NCBI RefSeq assembly: GCF_024385605.1
Contig: NZ_JANFOJ010000002.1
Location: 124,001-188,000, forward strand
Length of the DNA stretch: 64,000 nucleotides
DNA from: Sporolactobacillus sp. STSJ-5
GTDB taxonomy: Bacteria > Bacillota > Bacilli > Bacillales > Sporolactobacillaceae
Direction: 5' to 3'
The position numbers and the translations under genes are program-made. The notes below the pieces were generated by a model. The model had not been told where the DNA came from. It saw only the letters and a program-made list of their open reading frames with translations, and searched no databases. Positions 45,309-54,209 of the stretch are shown one piece after another (the first letter of the stretch is position 1; the number at the start of each line of letters is the position of its first letter).

Positions 45309-45545
45309 ATGATTCAGTTAACTCATTTTAACAACCAATCGTTTATGCTTAATCCTTTTTTAATTGAGCAAGTGGAATCACTTCCGGATACGACCATTAC
45401 TTTGACCAATGGGAAGAAGCTTATTGTTAGAGAATCTCCGGAAGAAGTCAGCAGGATTATGATTCAGTTTCTTAAGCAAATTTCACTAGTGTCGGGCTTG
45501 TCTGCGGAAGAAGGTGTGCTTAAATGTTCAAAAGCCGAGGAATGA
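45309..45545 (+). CDS. swrD: FlbD/SwrD family motor-power protein
   Basis: A 78-residue FlbD-family protein (MIQLTHFNNQSFMLNPFLIEQ, then DTTITLTNGKKLIVRESPEEV). In B. subtilis SwrD raises flagellar motor power for swarming. I chose the ATG at 45309 by homology, although its ribosome-binding site is poor (ACGAGA). A good GAAGGAG lies 45 bp earlier (45258-45264), followed by in-frame ATGs (45264, 45267) and a hairpin, GCTGGGC/GCCCGGC. A longer N-terminus starting there cannot be excluded. It overlaps fliL. Confidence 0.85.
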   Translation: MIQLTHFNNQSFMLNPFLIEQVESLPDTTITLTNGKKLIVRESPEEVSRIMIQFLKQISLVSGLSAEEGVLKCSKAEE

Positions 45546-45958
45546 ACATACTTTTTATCTTTATGGTTCTCGTGATCATCGGAACGGTTGCAGCCTTTTT
45601 CATTATGTCGAATATGAGTCATAATGGTGAGACGGAGAAAGATCCGGATATAGATGAAATTGTGAAAAATCTAACCGTTGCAACCGGTGAAATCACGACG
45701 AACATAAAAGGCGATCACTTTATTAAACTCGATTTTAACATTCAAGTTTCAAGTAAAGATACGAAAGAAGAACTTGAAAAAAGGTCTTTTCAAGTAAAAA
45801 ATGCAGTCATTTATACGGTATCCGGAATGACTCCGGATGATTTGCAGGATCAGAAAGGTATAGCAAATCTAGAAGATTTGGTAAAGAAGAGAATTAATGG
45901 TTTCCTAAAGAACGGTACCGTGACACATGTATACACAACAGAAAAGATTGTGCAATAA
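45524..45958 (+). CDS. fliL: Flagellar basal-body-associated protein FliL
   Basis: Single-span inner-membrane protein that encircles and supports the stator units. The 144-residue protein has an N-terminal anchor (about residues 8-28, ILFIFMVLVIIGTVAAFFIM). An external domain follows (FIKLDFNIQVSSKDTKEELEKR, ending in NGFLKNGTVTHVYTTEKIV). It overlaps the swrD 3' end by 22 bp. Confidence 0.92.
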   Translation: MFKSRGMNILFIFMVLVIIGTVAAFFIMSNMSHNGETEKDPDIDEIVKNLTVATGEITTNIKGDHFIKLDFNIQVSSKDTKEELEKRSFQVKNAVIYTVSGMTPDDLQDQKGIANLEDLVKKRINGFLKNGTVTHVYTTEKIVQ

Positions 45959-45987
45959 TCCTAGGCAAAGGCGGAGGTGGTGAAAAA

Positions 45988-46986
45988 ATGGCCGATATAC
46001 TTTCACAATCTGAGATAGACGCATTGCTTTCCGCACTCTCAACAGGAGAAATGAATGCAGAAGAATTAAAGGATGAAGAAAAAAAATCAAAAGTTCGCGT
46101 TTACGATTTTAAACGTGCGCTTCGCTTTTCGAAGGACCAGATTCGGAGTTTGACACGTATTCATGAAAATTATGCACGGCTGCTCACTTCCTTTTTTTCC
46201 GCACAATTGAGAACCTATGTTCAAATATCCGTTGCATCGGTTGATCAATTGCCGTATGAGGAATTTATTCGTTCAATACCGTCAGCGACAGTCTTGAATA
46301 TTATCGAAGCACCACCGCTAGAAGGACACTTAATTATTGAGGTGAACCCGAACATTGCCTATGCGATGCTTGACCGGCTGCTTGGCGGCAGTGGTGAGAG
46401 CATGAACAAGATTGAGAATTTGACTGAGATTGAAACGGATTTAATGAAAGGATTGTTTGAAGGCAGTCTTCCTGCTCTAAAAGAAGCCTGGACTTCTGTC
46501 GAACATGATATTAATCCCTTTCTTGTTGAACTTGAGACGAATCCGCAATTTCTTCAGCTCGTATCACCAAACGAAACAGTTATTGTCATTTCGCTGTCAG
46601 CAATGATTGGGAAATCAAGCGGTATGATTAATCTCTGTTTGCCTCATGTGGTGTTAGAGCCGATCATTCCAAAATTATCGATGCACTATTGGATGAGCGA
46701 GAAGAAAAACGATGCGACAACTGAAGAGTACCATGCACTGAAAAAAAGTGTTGAACATTCGTATGTTAATGTGACTGCTAATCTTGGTCAATCGCAAATA
46801 ACGGTAAATGAGCTATTGAACTTGAATATCGGGGACGTCATCAAATTGGATCAGCATTTGGAACAGCCGATGATTGTTGAGGTCGGCGGCCTCCCGAAGT
46901 TTACCGCCCAAGCAGGTAAACGCGAGAAGCGAATTGCTGTCCAAATAATAAAAAAATTAACAGAGGAGGATGACGTCGATGAGTGA
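45988..46986 (+). CDS. fliM: Flagellar motor switch protein FliM
   Basis: C-ring protein that binds phospho-CheY and sets rotation direction. The 332 residues have the N-terminal CheY-binding motif LSQSEIDALLSAL. The middle CheC-like domain contains MLDRLLGGSGES and the end is a SpoA/FliN-like domain (NLNIGDVIKLDQHLEQPMIVEV). GGAGGTGGTG precedes the ATG. It overlaps fliY by eight bases. Confidence 0.97.
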   Translation: MADILSQSEIDALLSALSTGEMNAEELKDEEKKSKVRVYDFKRALRFSKDQIRSLTRIHENYARLLTSFFSAQLRTYVQISVASVDQLPYEEFIRSIPSATVLNIIEAPPLEGHLIIEVNPNIAYAMLDRLLGGSGESMNKIENLTEIETDLMKGLFEGSLPALKEAWTSVEHDINPFLVELETNPQFLQLVSPNETVIVISLSAMIGKSSGMINLCLPHVVLEPIIPKLSMHYWMSEKKNDATTEEYHALKKSVEHSYVNVTANLGQSQITVNELLNLNIGDVIKLDQHLEQPMIVEVGGLPKFTAQAGKREKRIAVQIIKKLTEEDDVDE

Positions 46987-48166
46987 CGGACAACTTTCAC
47001 AAGAAGAAATTGATGCCCTTCTTGGAAAACAAGCGGAATCAAATTCAGGATCATCCGTAGATGGTCAGCCAGAACAACAAAATGGAAAAATAGAAGATGA
47101 TATGTCCGATTTAGATGAAGATGTACTTGGTGAGATTGGAAACATCTCATTTGGCAGCGCAGCAACGGCATTATCCACTATTTTAAATAAGAAAGTCGAA
47201 ATTACGACACCAGAAGTACATTTAGTTAATCGAAATAACCTTTCGGAGGAGTTTCCGGTCCCTCATGTTTCTGTTCTTGTTAATTATACGGAAGGTTTTC
47301 AAGGTTCATGCATGCTTGTCATTAAAACACATGACGCAAGCGTTATTGCTAATTTAATGATGGGTGGAGATGGAACCAATATCACTGATCAAATCAGTGA
47401 TATGGAAATGAGTGCGGTGCAGGAAGCAATGAATCAGATGATGGGCTCATCATCGACTGCAATGTCGACTGTTTTTAATCGTCGGATCGATATATCGCCA
47501 CCAAAGCTGACTCTTATGGATGTGAAAGCAAAGCAGGGGATTGACTATCTTCCAAAAGATGAGACTATGTTTGAAATTTCATTTCAGTTGAAAATCGGCG
47601 ATCTAGTTGACTCACACATTATGCAGTTGATTCCGATAAACTTTGGTAAACAGCTTGTGAATTTGTTAGTTGCAGAGACCGGTGGGCAGAATACATCGGA
47701 GTCATCGGAAACAGCAGTGCAGGAACAAAAAACAAGCGGAACGCAGAACACTTTGCATGGTACGGCACATGATGAAGCGGCCGCAACAATGACCCCGGAA
47801 GCTGCGGCTTACCAAAATGTTAATGAGCATGCAGTACCTAAAGAAGATGTTCGGCCTGTACAGTTTTCTGATTTTGAAGAGCAAGCTCCTTCCCAGGATC
47901 AAGTAATGCCGAGAAACATGAATTTGCTTATGGACATACCACTTGATGTCAGTGTTGAACTCGGACACACAAAAAAAACGATTAAAGAGGTATTGGAGCT
48001 TGGCCCGGGATCAATCATTGAACTGGATAAACTCGCGGGTGAAGCTATTGATATTCTGGTTAATCAAAAATATATCGCAAAAGGCGAAGTTGTTGTTGTT
48101 GATGAGAACTTCGGCATTCGTATTACGGAGATTCTTGATCAAAGTGATCGCTTGAAAAATCTATGA
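46979..48166 (+). CDS. fliY: Switch protein and CheY-P phosphatase FliY
   Basis: Gram-positive C-ring protein fusing FliN with a CheC-type phosphatase. The 395 residues contain a second CheY-binding motif (LSQEEIDALLGK) and two phosphatase signatures (LGEIGNISFGSAATALS and QEAMNQMMGSSSTAMS). A Gln/Glu/Ala-rich linker (about 245-300) and a C-terminal FliN/SpoA domain (DVSVELGHTKKTIKEVLELGPGS) follow. I chose the ATG at 46979 because the in-frame start at 46970 leaves only three bases after AGAGG. Confidence 0.95.
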   Translation: MSDGQLSQEEIDALLGKQAESNSGSSVDGQPEQQNGKIEDDMSDLDEDVLGEIGNISFGSAATALSTILNKKVEITTPEVHLVNRNNLSEEFPVPHVSVLVNYTEGFQGSCMLVIKTHDASVIANLMMGGDGTNITDQISDMEMSAVQEAMNQMMGSSSTAMSTVFNRRIDISPPKLTLMDVKAKQGIDYLPKDETMFEISFQLKIGDLVDSHIMQLIPINFGKQLVNLLVAETGGQNTSESSETAVQEQKTSGTQNTLHGTAHDEAAATMTPEAAAYQNVNEHAVPKEDVRPVQFSDFEEQAPSQDQVMPRNMNLLMDIPLDVSVELGHTKKTIKEVLELGPGSIIELDKLAGEAIDILVNQKYIAKGEVVVVDENFGIRITEILDQSDRLKNL

Positions 48167-48268
48167 ATCTCTATTTACAAGAGTTGATTGGTTTTTCTCC
48201 TGATAGTTTCGCTTTTATGCACTGTCAGATATACTATATTTCATATGAATGTAACTGGAGGGATTGAC

Positions 48269-48631
48269 GTGGCAGGACGCATACTTGTTGTTGATGATGC
48301 TGCTTTTATGAGAATGATGTTGAAAGATATCTTGACAAAGAATGGTTATGAGGTTTGCGGTGAAGGCGCAAACGGTAACGAAGCGGTAGCAAAATATGAG
48401 GAATATAAACCTGATTTAGTAACACTTGACATAACGATGCCTGAAATGGACGGAATTAATGCATTGAAGAAAATTAAGAGTGTTGATCCCAATTGCAAAG
48501 TGATTATGTGCTCCGCCATGGGACAACAGTCCATGGTCATTGATGCAATTCAGGCCGGGGCAAAGGATTTTATTGTGAAACCATTTCAACCGGATCGTGT
48601 TATCGAGGCAATAAAGAAAGCGATTGGATGA
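48269..48631 (+). CDS. cheY: Chemotaxis response regulator CheY
   Basis: Single receiver domain of 120 residues phosphorylated by CheA; CheY-P binds FliM/FliY. It shows the acidic pair DD (9-10), the phospho-acceptor D54 in VTLDITMPEMDG, SAMGQQ, and the lysine in DFIVKPF. Very close to B. subtilis CheY. I chose the GTG at 48269 (V-A-G-R-I-L-V-V-D-D), after GGAGGG. A longer upstream frame gives a hydrophobic stretch not found in the family. The 102-bp gap before it has no clear promoter. Confidence 0.96.
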   Translation: MAGRILVVDDAAFMRMMLKDILTKNGYEVCGEGANGNEAVAKYEEYKPDLVTLDITMPEMDGINALKKIKSVDPNCKVIMCSAMGQQSMVIDAIQAGAKDFIVKPFQPDRVIEAIKKAIG

Positions 48632-48637
48632 GTATCT

Positions 48638-49315
48638 GTGAAGAAGTCTCATTGGTATAAAATAATTATTACGCTCTTTATTCTATTATTTTTCTGCATC
48701 GGTCATAGTTCCATTTCTTATGCGGATTCCGGGAATGGTACCGTTAAGGATTGGATTGAAAACGGACAGAAAGAACAAAAAACATCGACGAAAAGCGGCA
48801 GCACACAAAAAACAAAATCAGTGAATGATACCGGTACGAATTTATTCGTTACTTTTATTAAATTGTTTTTCGCTTTATTGATTGTGTTAGCACTGATTTA
48901 TTTGCTGTATCATTTCGTCGCGAAGCGTTCAGGAAGATTTGCTCAAGTTACAGCTCTGAAAAACATGGGCGGCGTCTCACTAGGCACAAACCGCTCCCTG
49001 CAATTGATTCGTGTCGGAGATGAGGTCCTTGTAGTCGGTGTTGGCGAAACCGTTCAACTGCTCAAAGAAATTAATGACCCACAAGTCATTGAAGCACTGA
49101 CACAGAAAAAGGACGCTCCTGATCCTCTTGAAGAAAATGTGATGAAAGCCTTAAAATGGACGACGGATCACACGCTTCGCCGTCCAGTAGAGAGGTCAGA
49201 AAAAAAAGGAGAATCGACTGCCAGCGACGAGGATCTTCATCAGCAGCTGGTTTCGGTAAATGAAGAACGTTCAAAGAAATTAAGCGCTCTGATTCGGGAG
49301 GTCGTGAAAAAATGA
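48638..49315 (+). CDS. fliO: Flagellar export protein FliO (FliZ)
   Basis: Membrane protein that stabilises the FliP ring of the export gate. The 225-residue product has an N-terminal signal-like segment (about 6-28, ending ISYADS), a Gly/Ser/Thr/Lys-rich external stretch and a second membrane segment at about 68-90. The conserved cytoplasmic FliO domain follows (RFAQVTALKNMGGVSLGTNRSLQLIRVGDEVLVVGVGE). The start is GTG with a weak GATGAG ribosome-binding site. It overlaps fliP by four bases. Confidence 0.92.
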   Translation: MKKSHWYKIIITLFILLFFCIGHSSISYADSGNGTVKDWIENGQKEQKTSTKSGSTQKTKSVNDTGTNLFVTFIKLFFALLIVLALIYLLYHFVAKRSGRFAQVTALKNMGGVSLGTNRSLQLIRVGDEVLVVGVGETVQLLKEINDPQVIEALTQKKDAPDPLEENVMKALKWTTDHTLRRPVERSEKKGESTASDEDLHQQLVSVNEERSKKLSALIREVVKK

Positions 49316-49986
49316 ACAGCATACCCGGTATATCCGCCGATTTTTTCACGAATCAGCCTCAGGATGTTGCAACAACCTTACAGTTGCTGCTTGTCTTGAC
49401 CGTGCTCTCGCTTGCTCCGGCTATTTTAGTACTGATGACATGTTTTACACGGATCATCATTGTCCTTTCATTCGTCAGGACGTCGCTTTCAACTCAGCAG
49501 ATGCCGCCGAATCAGGTTTTAGTTGGTCTTGCATTGTTTCTTACATTTTTTGTTATGGCTCCTGTTTATGGACAAATCAATACGGACGCTGTACAGCCCT
49601 ATATGAAGAAAGAAATCACGCAGCAACAGGCATTGACAAGAGCTCAAATTCCTATAAAGGAATTCATGGCAAAAGAAACGCGAGAAAAGGATTTGCAGCT
49701 GTTCCTTGATTATGGGAAGTACAAGCAGCCGAAAAAGGTAAGCGCCATTCCGCTTACTGCATTGGTTCCTGCTTTTACAATCAGTGAATTGAAAACGGCT
49801 TTCCAAATGGGGTTCATGATTTTTATTCCTTTTCTGGTCATTGATATGGTAGTGGCAAGTATTTTGATGGCAATGGGCATGATGATGCTCCCGCCGGTCA
49901 TGATTTCGCTGCCCTTTAAAATTCTGCTCTTTATCATGGTGGACGGCTGGTATCTGATCGTCGAATCATTGCTTAAGAGTTTCTAA
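49312..49986 (+). CDS. fliP: Flagellar export gate protein FliP
   Basis: Core of the type III export gate (FliP5-FliQ4-FliR1). The 224 residues are largely hydrophobic with the family motifs LMTCFTRIIIVLSFVRTSL, QQMPPNQVLVGLALFLTFFVMAPVY and PFLVIDMVVASILMAMGMMMLPP. Unlike enterobacterial FliP, no long cleaved signal peptide is obvious. Confidence 0.97.
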   Translation: MNSIPGISADFFTNQPQDVATTLQLLLVLTVLSLAPAILVLMTCFTRIIIVLSFVRTSLSTQQMPPNQVLVGLALFLTFFVMAPVYGQINTDAVQPYMKKEITQQQALTRAQIPIKEFMAKETREKDLQLFLDYGKYKQPKKVSAIPLTALVPAFTISELKTAFQMGFMIFIPFLVIDMVVASILMAMGMMMLPPVMISLPFKILLFIMVDGWYLIVESLLKSF

Positions 49987-50001
49987 GAAAGGTGAGGCAC
50001 G

Positions 50002-50271
50002 ATGAGTTCTGAAATGATCCTTTCTATTGCCGATCAGAGCGTCATGGCGATTTTAATGATCGGTGGTCCGATTCTCATTCTTTCACTCGTGGTTGGCTTG
50101 ATTGTCAGCATTTTTCAAGCGGCAACTCAAATTCAAGAGCAGACACTGGCATTTATTCCTAAAATTGTCTCAGTTCTGTTCGGCCTAATCTTGTTCGGGC
50201 CATGGATGCTTTCGAAAATGCTCGCATTCGCTCAAAATATTTTTGCAAATCTACCGAACTTCATTCGATAG
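50002..50271 (+). CDS. fliQ: Flagellar export gate protein FliQ
   Basis: An 89-residue two-helix membrane protein of the export gate. It shows GGPILILSLVVGLIVSIFQAATQIQEQTL (positions 20-48) and FGPWMLSKMLAFAQNIFANLP near the C-terminus. It follows fliP by 15 bp, with AAAGGTGAGGC upstream. Confidence 0.96.
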   Translation: MSSEMILSIADQSVMAILMIGGPILILSLVVGLIVSIFQAATQIQEQTLAFIPKIVSVLFGLILFGPWMLSKMLAFAQNIFANLPNFIR

Positions 50272-50289
50272 AAAAGGAATTGAGAAATC

Positions 50290-51063
50290 TTGTCATTAGT
50301 TAATGCGATCCCACTATTTTTATTAATCTTAGCGCGAATGACAAGTTTTATTGTCACGATGCCTATTTTTTCATATCGGACGATTCCTGCGCCGGTGAAA
50401 ATCGGACTTGCAGCGGTACTTGCACTGCTCGTCGATGTGACCCTGCTTAATGGCCAGTCTGTTCCGCTTGATGGGCGTTTCATTTTGCTTTTGTTGAAAG
50501 AAGTGTTAGTCGGATTAACGATGGGATTTGTTGCCGGGATCATTACCTATGCAGTACAGCTCGCCGGTGCATTTATTGATATGCAGATTGGATTTGCGAT
50601 TGCAAATGTCATCAGCCCGGAGAGCGGTGTACCTACACCTCTGACCGGTCAGTTCCTTTATGTTTTGCAGCTGCTTTTCTTTCTTGGCGTTAATGCACAT
50701 CATATGCTGATTAACGGTGTTCTTTACAGCTTTCAATTGATTCCGGTGAATGAGCTTGGTGTTGCGTTTGGCAGCGGCTCAACGGCTGAATTCGTTTCCC
50801 GTGTTACAGCACAAATGTTTCTGATCTCAGCACAGCTCGCAATACCTATTGTCGGATGCCTTTTTCTTGTGGATGTAGCCGTCGGACTGGTTGCACGGAC
50901 TGTACCGCAAATTAATGTTTTCGTTGTCGGACTGCCGCTTAAATTGCTGGTTGGATTTGCCGTGATGCTGGTTGTTTTTCCGGCACTGATCGGGCTGTTT
51001 CAAATTATTTTTGAATCGATGACATCAATATTTAGTGATTTTATGCGCCTTTTAGGGAGTTAG
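50290..51063 (+). CDS. fliR: Flagellar export gate protein FliR
   Basis: Membrane component of the export gate, 257 residues, about six hydrophobic segments. Recognisable parts are RMTSFIVTMPIFSYRTIPAPVKIGLAA (15-41), GAFIDMQIGFAIANVISPES and LLVGFAVMLVVFPAL. The start is a TTG at 50290 with AAAGGAATTGAG upstream. It is followed after four bases by flhB. Confidence 0.95.
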   Translation: MSLVNAIPLFLLILARMTSFIVTMPIFSYRTIPAPVKIGLAAVLALLVDVTLLNGQSVPLDGRFILLLLKEVLVGLTMGFVAGIITYAVQLAGAFIDMQIGFAIANVISPESGVPTPLTGQFLYVLQLLFFLGVNAHHMLINGVLYSFQLIPVNELGVAFGSGSTAEFVSRVTAQMFLISAQLAIPIVGCLFLVDVAVGLVARTVPQINVFVVGLPLKLLVGFAVMLVVFPALIGLFQIIFESMTSIFSDFMRLLGS

Positions 51064-51067
51064 AAGG

Positions 51068-52156
51068 ATGATGAAACTGCGCTATTCGGTAGACCTGCAG
51101 TATTTTGCTGGTGAGAAAACTGAAAAAGCAACGCCGCATAAACGTGAAGAGGGCAGAAAAAAAGGACAAGTTTTTAAAAGCGCTGATTTGTGTACGGCAG
51201 TTAGTCTGCTTGCCTTTTTCTTATACTTTCGATTTGCCGGCGGTGGAGTCATTGAGCAGCTCGCAAAAATGATGGGGCAATTCTTTAATGTAAACTTGGG
51301 TATGTCCGTAACTGAGCAGAATTTACACAAGATGTTCACTGATCTTTCAATCCAGGTATTGAAACTGCTTTTGCCAATTCTGATCATTGCGTTGGTTGTC
51401 GGTGCGGCATCACAAATTTTTCAAGTGGGCTTCCTTTTTCTTCCCGAGTCATTAATGTTTAAAGGTGAACGGATCAGCCTGCTCAAGGGACTCAAAAGAA
51501 CTTATTCACTTCGTGCGATTGTTGAATTACTTAAGTCAATGCTTAAGATTGTTTTCGTCGGTATAATCGCATTTGCTATTCTGTGGATGAATCGTCAATC
51601 AATAGTCCAATCGGTCAGTCAGCCGCTTCTGGAGAGTGTCCGTTCCTTGTCGCAAATCATGTTGAACATGGGAATTGCTGTTTCAATAGCGCTGATTGCA
51701 TTGTCGCTGCTCGATTATCTCTATCAGAAATATGATTATGAGAAAAACATGCGTATGTCCAAACAAGATATTAAGGACGAATTCAAAACTATTGAAGGAA
51801 ACCCGCAAATAAAATCAAAGATTAAGGAACGGCAAAGGCAGATGGCACTCAACCGTATGATGCAGGAAGTGCCGAACGCGGATGTTATTATTACAAATCC
51901 AACACACTTCGCCGTTGCACTGCAGTATGACGCAGAAGAAATGACTGCGCCGAAAGTGATCGCAAAAGGAGCGGATCTTATCGCTTTGCGGATCAAGGAA
52001 ATAGCCAAAGAGAATCAAATTGTTATTGTTGAAAAAAAGCCGCTTGCACGGGCACTTTATCATCATCTTGAGATAGGCGACAGCATACCTGAAGAATTCT
52101 TCAAAGCGGTTGCTGAGATCCTTGCCTATGTATACCGTTTAAAAGGCAAAGCCTGA
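51068..52156 (+). CDS. flhB: Flagellar export switch protein FlhB
   Basis: Autocleaving membrane protein that changes export from rod/hook to filament substrates. The 362-residue protein has DLQYFAGEKTEKATPHKR at the N-terminus and four membrane segments (about 30-215). The cytoplasmic domain contains the self-cleaving NPTH motif at residues 277-280 (ITNPTHFAVALQYD), then PKVIAKGAD and the conserved end IPEEFFKAVAEILAYVYRLK. The initial ATGATG leaves the start uncertain by one codon. Confidence 0.97.
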   Translation: MMKLRYSVDLQYFAGEKTEKATPHKREEGRKKGQVFKSADLCTAVSLLAFFLYFRFAGGGVIEQLAKMMGQFFNVNLGMSVTEQNLHKMFTDLSIQVLKLLLPILIIALVVGAASQIFQVGFLFLPESLMFKGERISLLKGLKRTYSLRAIVELLKSMLKIVFVGIIAFAILWMNRQSIVQSVSQPLLESVRSLSQIMLNMGIAVSIALIALSLLDYLYQKYDYEKNMRMSKQDIKDEFKTIEGNPQIKSKIKERQRQMALNRMMQEVPNADVIITNPTHFAVALQYDAEEMTAPKVIAKGADLIALRIKEIAKENQIVIVEKKPLARALYHHLEIGDSIPEEFFKAVAEILAYVYRLKGKA

Positions 52157-52175
52157 TCGGAAAGGAGGAAAAACG

Positions 52176-54209
52176 ATGAAAACGAGAGATTATATTGTGA
52201 TGATCGGTGTCGTGTTAATCGTGATGATGCTGATCATTCCATTACCGTCATCTTTATTGAGTTTCTTAATTATCATAAATATTTCCCTTGCACTTGTTGT
52301 TCTTCTTGTCACACTTAATGTAACGGAATCTCTCGATTTCTCGGTGTTTCCTTCACTATTATTGATTATGACTTTGTTCCGGATCGCCCTTAACGTGTCA
52401 ACGACTCGCTTAATCCTTACTGAGGGTGATGCCGGCCGTGTTATCGAAGCGTTCGGGCAATTTGTTGTAGAGGGAAACATCATTGTCGGCCTCGTCGTTT
52501 TCTTGATTCTTATTATTGTCCAATTCATCGTCATTACAAAAGGTGCCGAACGTGTGGCAGAAGTAGCCGCCCGTTTTACATTGGACGCAATGCCTGGAAA
52601 ACAGATGAGCATTGATGCTGACATGAACGCGGGACTGATTAACGATCAGGAAGCCAAGCGCCGTCGAGAAAAGATTACACGTGAAGCCGATTTCTACGGG
52701 GCGATGGACGGAGCCAGTAAATTCGTCAAGGGCGATGCAATTGCCAGTATGATCATTGTGGCCATTAACCTGATTGTCGGTATGATCATTGGTGTCATGC
52801 AGCAAGGGATGAGTCTCGCTGATGCGGCGCAAAATTTCAGCTTATTGTCGGTTGGTGATGGAATCGTCAGCCAAATCCCTGCTCTTCTGATTTCGACGGC
52901 CACTGGTATTATTGTGACACGTTCGTCTTCTGAGAACAATATGGGAAAAGAAGTGTCAGACCAGCTGATGGCCTACCCGATCATGCTGATTATTGCTGGT
53001 TGCGTGATTTTCATTCTTGGTTTGACTCCAATTGGTCTGTTGTCCACGCTTCCAATCGCGTTAATTCTTGTCATCTCAGGTCTACTTATTCGCAGACGCA
53101 GGGTCAATGTCGAGCAGGACGCGACTGCTGAAGAAGACAAGAAAGCTGAAGAAACATTTAAAAGTCAAGAAAATGTGATGAATCTTTTACATATGGATCC
53201 TGTCGAATTCGAGTTTGGCTATGCACTTGTGCCCCTTGCCGATAGTTCACAGGGCGGGGATTTGCTTGATCGAATCGTCATGATCAGACGTCAATTAGCG
53301 CTGGAGCTTGGGTTCGTGCTGCCGGTTGTTCGAATTCGTGATAATATACAGCTTGAACCAAGCAGCTACCGAATTAAAATTAACGGCAGTGAGGTTGCAA
53401 AAGGCGAATTGCTTCCTGATCACTATCTTGCAATGAGTCCGGGAATTGAAGATGAGTCGATCAAGGGTATTGAGACCCTCGAGCCTGCCTTTGGGCTTAA
53501 AGCACTTTGGATTGATGAGCAAACGAAGGAACAGGCGGAGCTGTCAGGTTATACTGTAGTTGATCCTCCATCTGTTGTATCTACTCATTTAACTGAAGTT
53601 ATGAGAAAGCATGCTTATGAACTCGTTGGTCGGCAAGAGACGCAGCAGCTCGTTGATCATTTGAAAGAGCAATACCCAGCTTTAGTTGATGCCGTGATTC
53701 CTGATCCTTTATCGGTTGGTGATGTACAGAAGGTCTTAGTTAATTTATTGAAGGAAAATTTGTCAATTCGAAACTTGCCGATTATCTTTGAGACGCTGGC
53801 GGATTACGGACAGATGACTAAAGAGACAGGACTGTTGACAGAATATGTACGGCAGTCCCTGTCACGACAAATTACGGAACAGTTCACTAGTCAAGGAGAA
53901 ACATTAAAGGTACTGACACTCAGTCCTGATCTTGAACGAAAAGTGTCTGATTCTGTACAGAAGACGGAGCATGGAAATTTTCTTGCATTAGATGGATCGA
54001 CAACGTCACAATTACTGAAGAACTTGTCTGCCTCCATTGAAAAATGGGCGGATTTGGAAAGTGATCCGGTTATACTCTGTTCACCAGCCGTACGTATGTA
54101 TGTCCATCAATTAACCGAACGATATTTTCCAAATGTTCGAGTCCTATCTTACAACGAACTAGAGACGAATGTTGAAGTTCAAAGTATTGGGGTGCTGAGC
54201 GCAGCATGA
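52176..54209 (+). CDS. flhA: Flagellar export gate protein FlhA
   Basis: Large export-gate subunit whose cytoplasmic nonamer docks substrates. The 677 residues comprise about eight N-terminal membrane segments (1-300) with the FHIPEP-type loop (RFTLDAMPGKQMSIDADMNAG, MDGASKFVKGDAIA). A cytoplasmic domain of ~370 residues follows (DPVEFEFGYALVPLADSSQGGDLLDRI). GGAAAGGAGG precedes the ATG. It overlaps flhF by four bases. Confidence 0.97.
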   Translation: MKTRDYIVMIGVVLIVMMLIIPLPSSLLSFLIIINISLALVVLLVTLNVTESLDFSVFPSLLLIMTLFRIALNVSTTRLILTEGDAGRVIEAFGQFVVEGNIIVGLVVFLILIIVQFIVITKGAERVAEVAARFTLDAMPGKQMSIDADMNAGLINDQEAKRRREKITREADFYGAMDGASKFVKGDAIASMIIVAINLIVGMIIGVMQQGMSLADAAQNFSLLSVGDGIVSQIPALLISTATGIIVTRSSSENNMGKEVSDQLMAYPIMLIIAGCVIFILGLTPIGLLSTLPIALILVISGLLIRRRRVNVEQDATAEEDKKAEETFKSQENVMNLLHMDPVEFEFGYALVPLADSSQGGDLLDRIVMIRRQLALELGFVLPVVRIRDNIQLEPSSYRIKINGSEVAKGELLPDHYLAMSPGIEDESIKGIETLEPAFGLKALWIDEQTKEQAELSGYTVVDPPSVVSTHLTEVMRKHAYELVGRQETQQLVDHLKEQYPALVDAVIPDPLSVGDVQKVLVNLLKENLSIRNLPIIFETLADYGQMTKETGLLTEYVRQSLSRQITEQFTSQGETLKVLTLSPDLERKVSDSVQKTEHGNFLALDGSTTSQLLKNLSASIEKWADLESDPVILCSPAVRMYVHQLTERYFPNVRVLSYNELETNVEVQSIGVLSAA

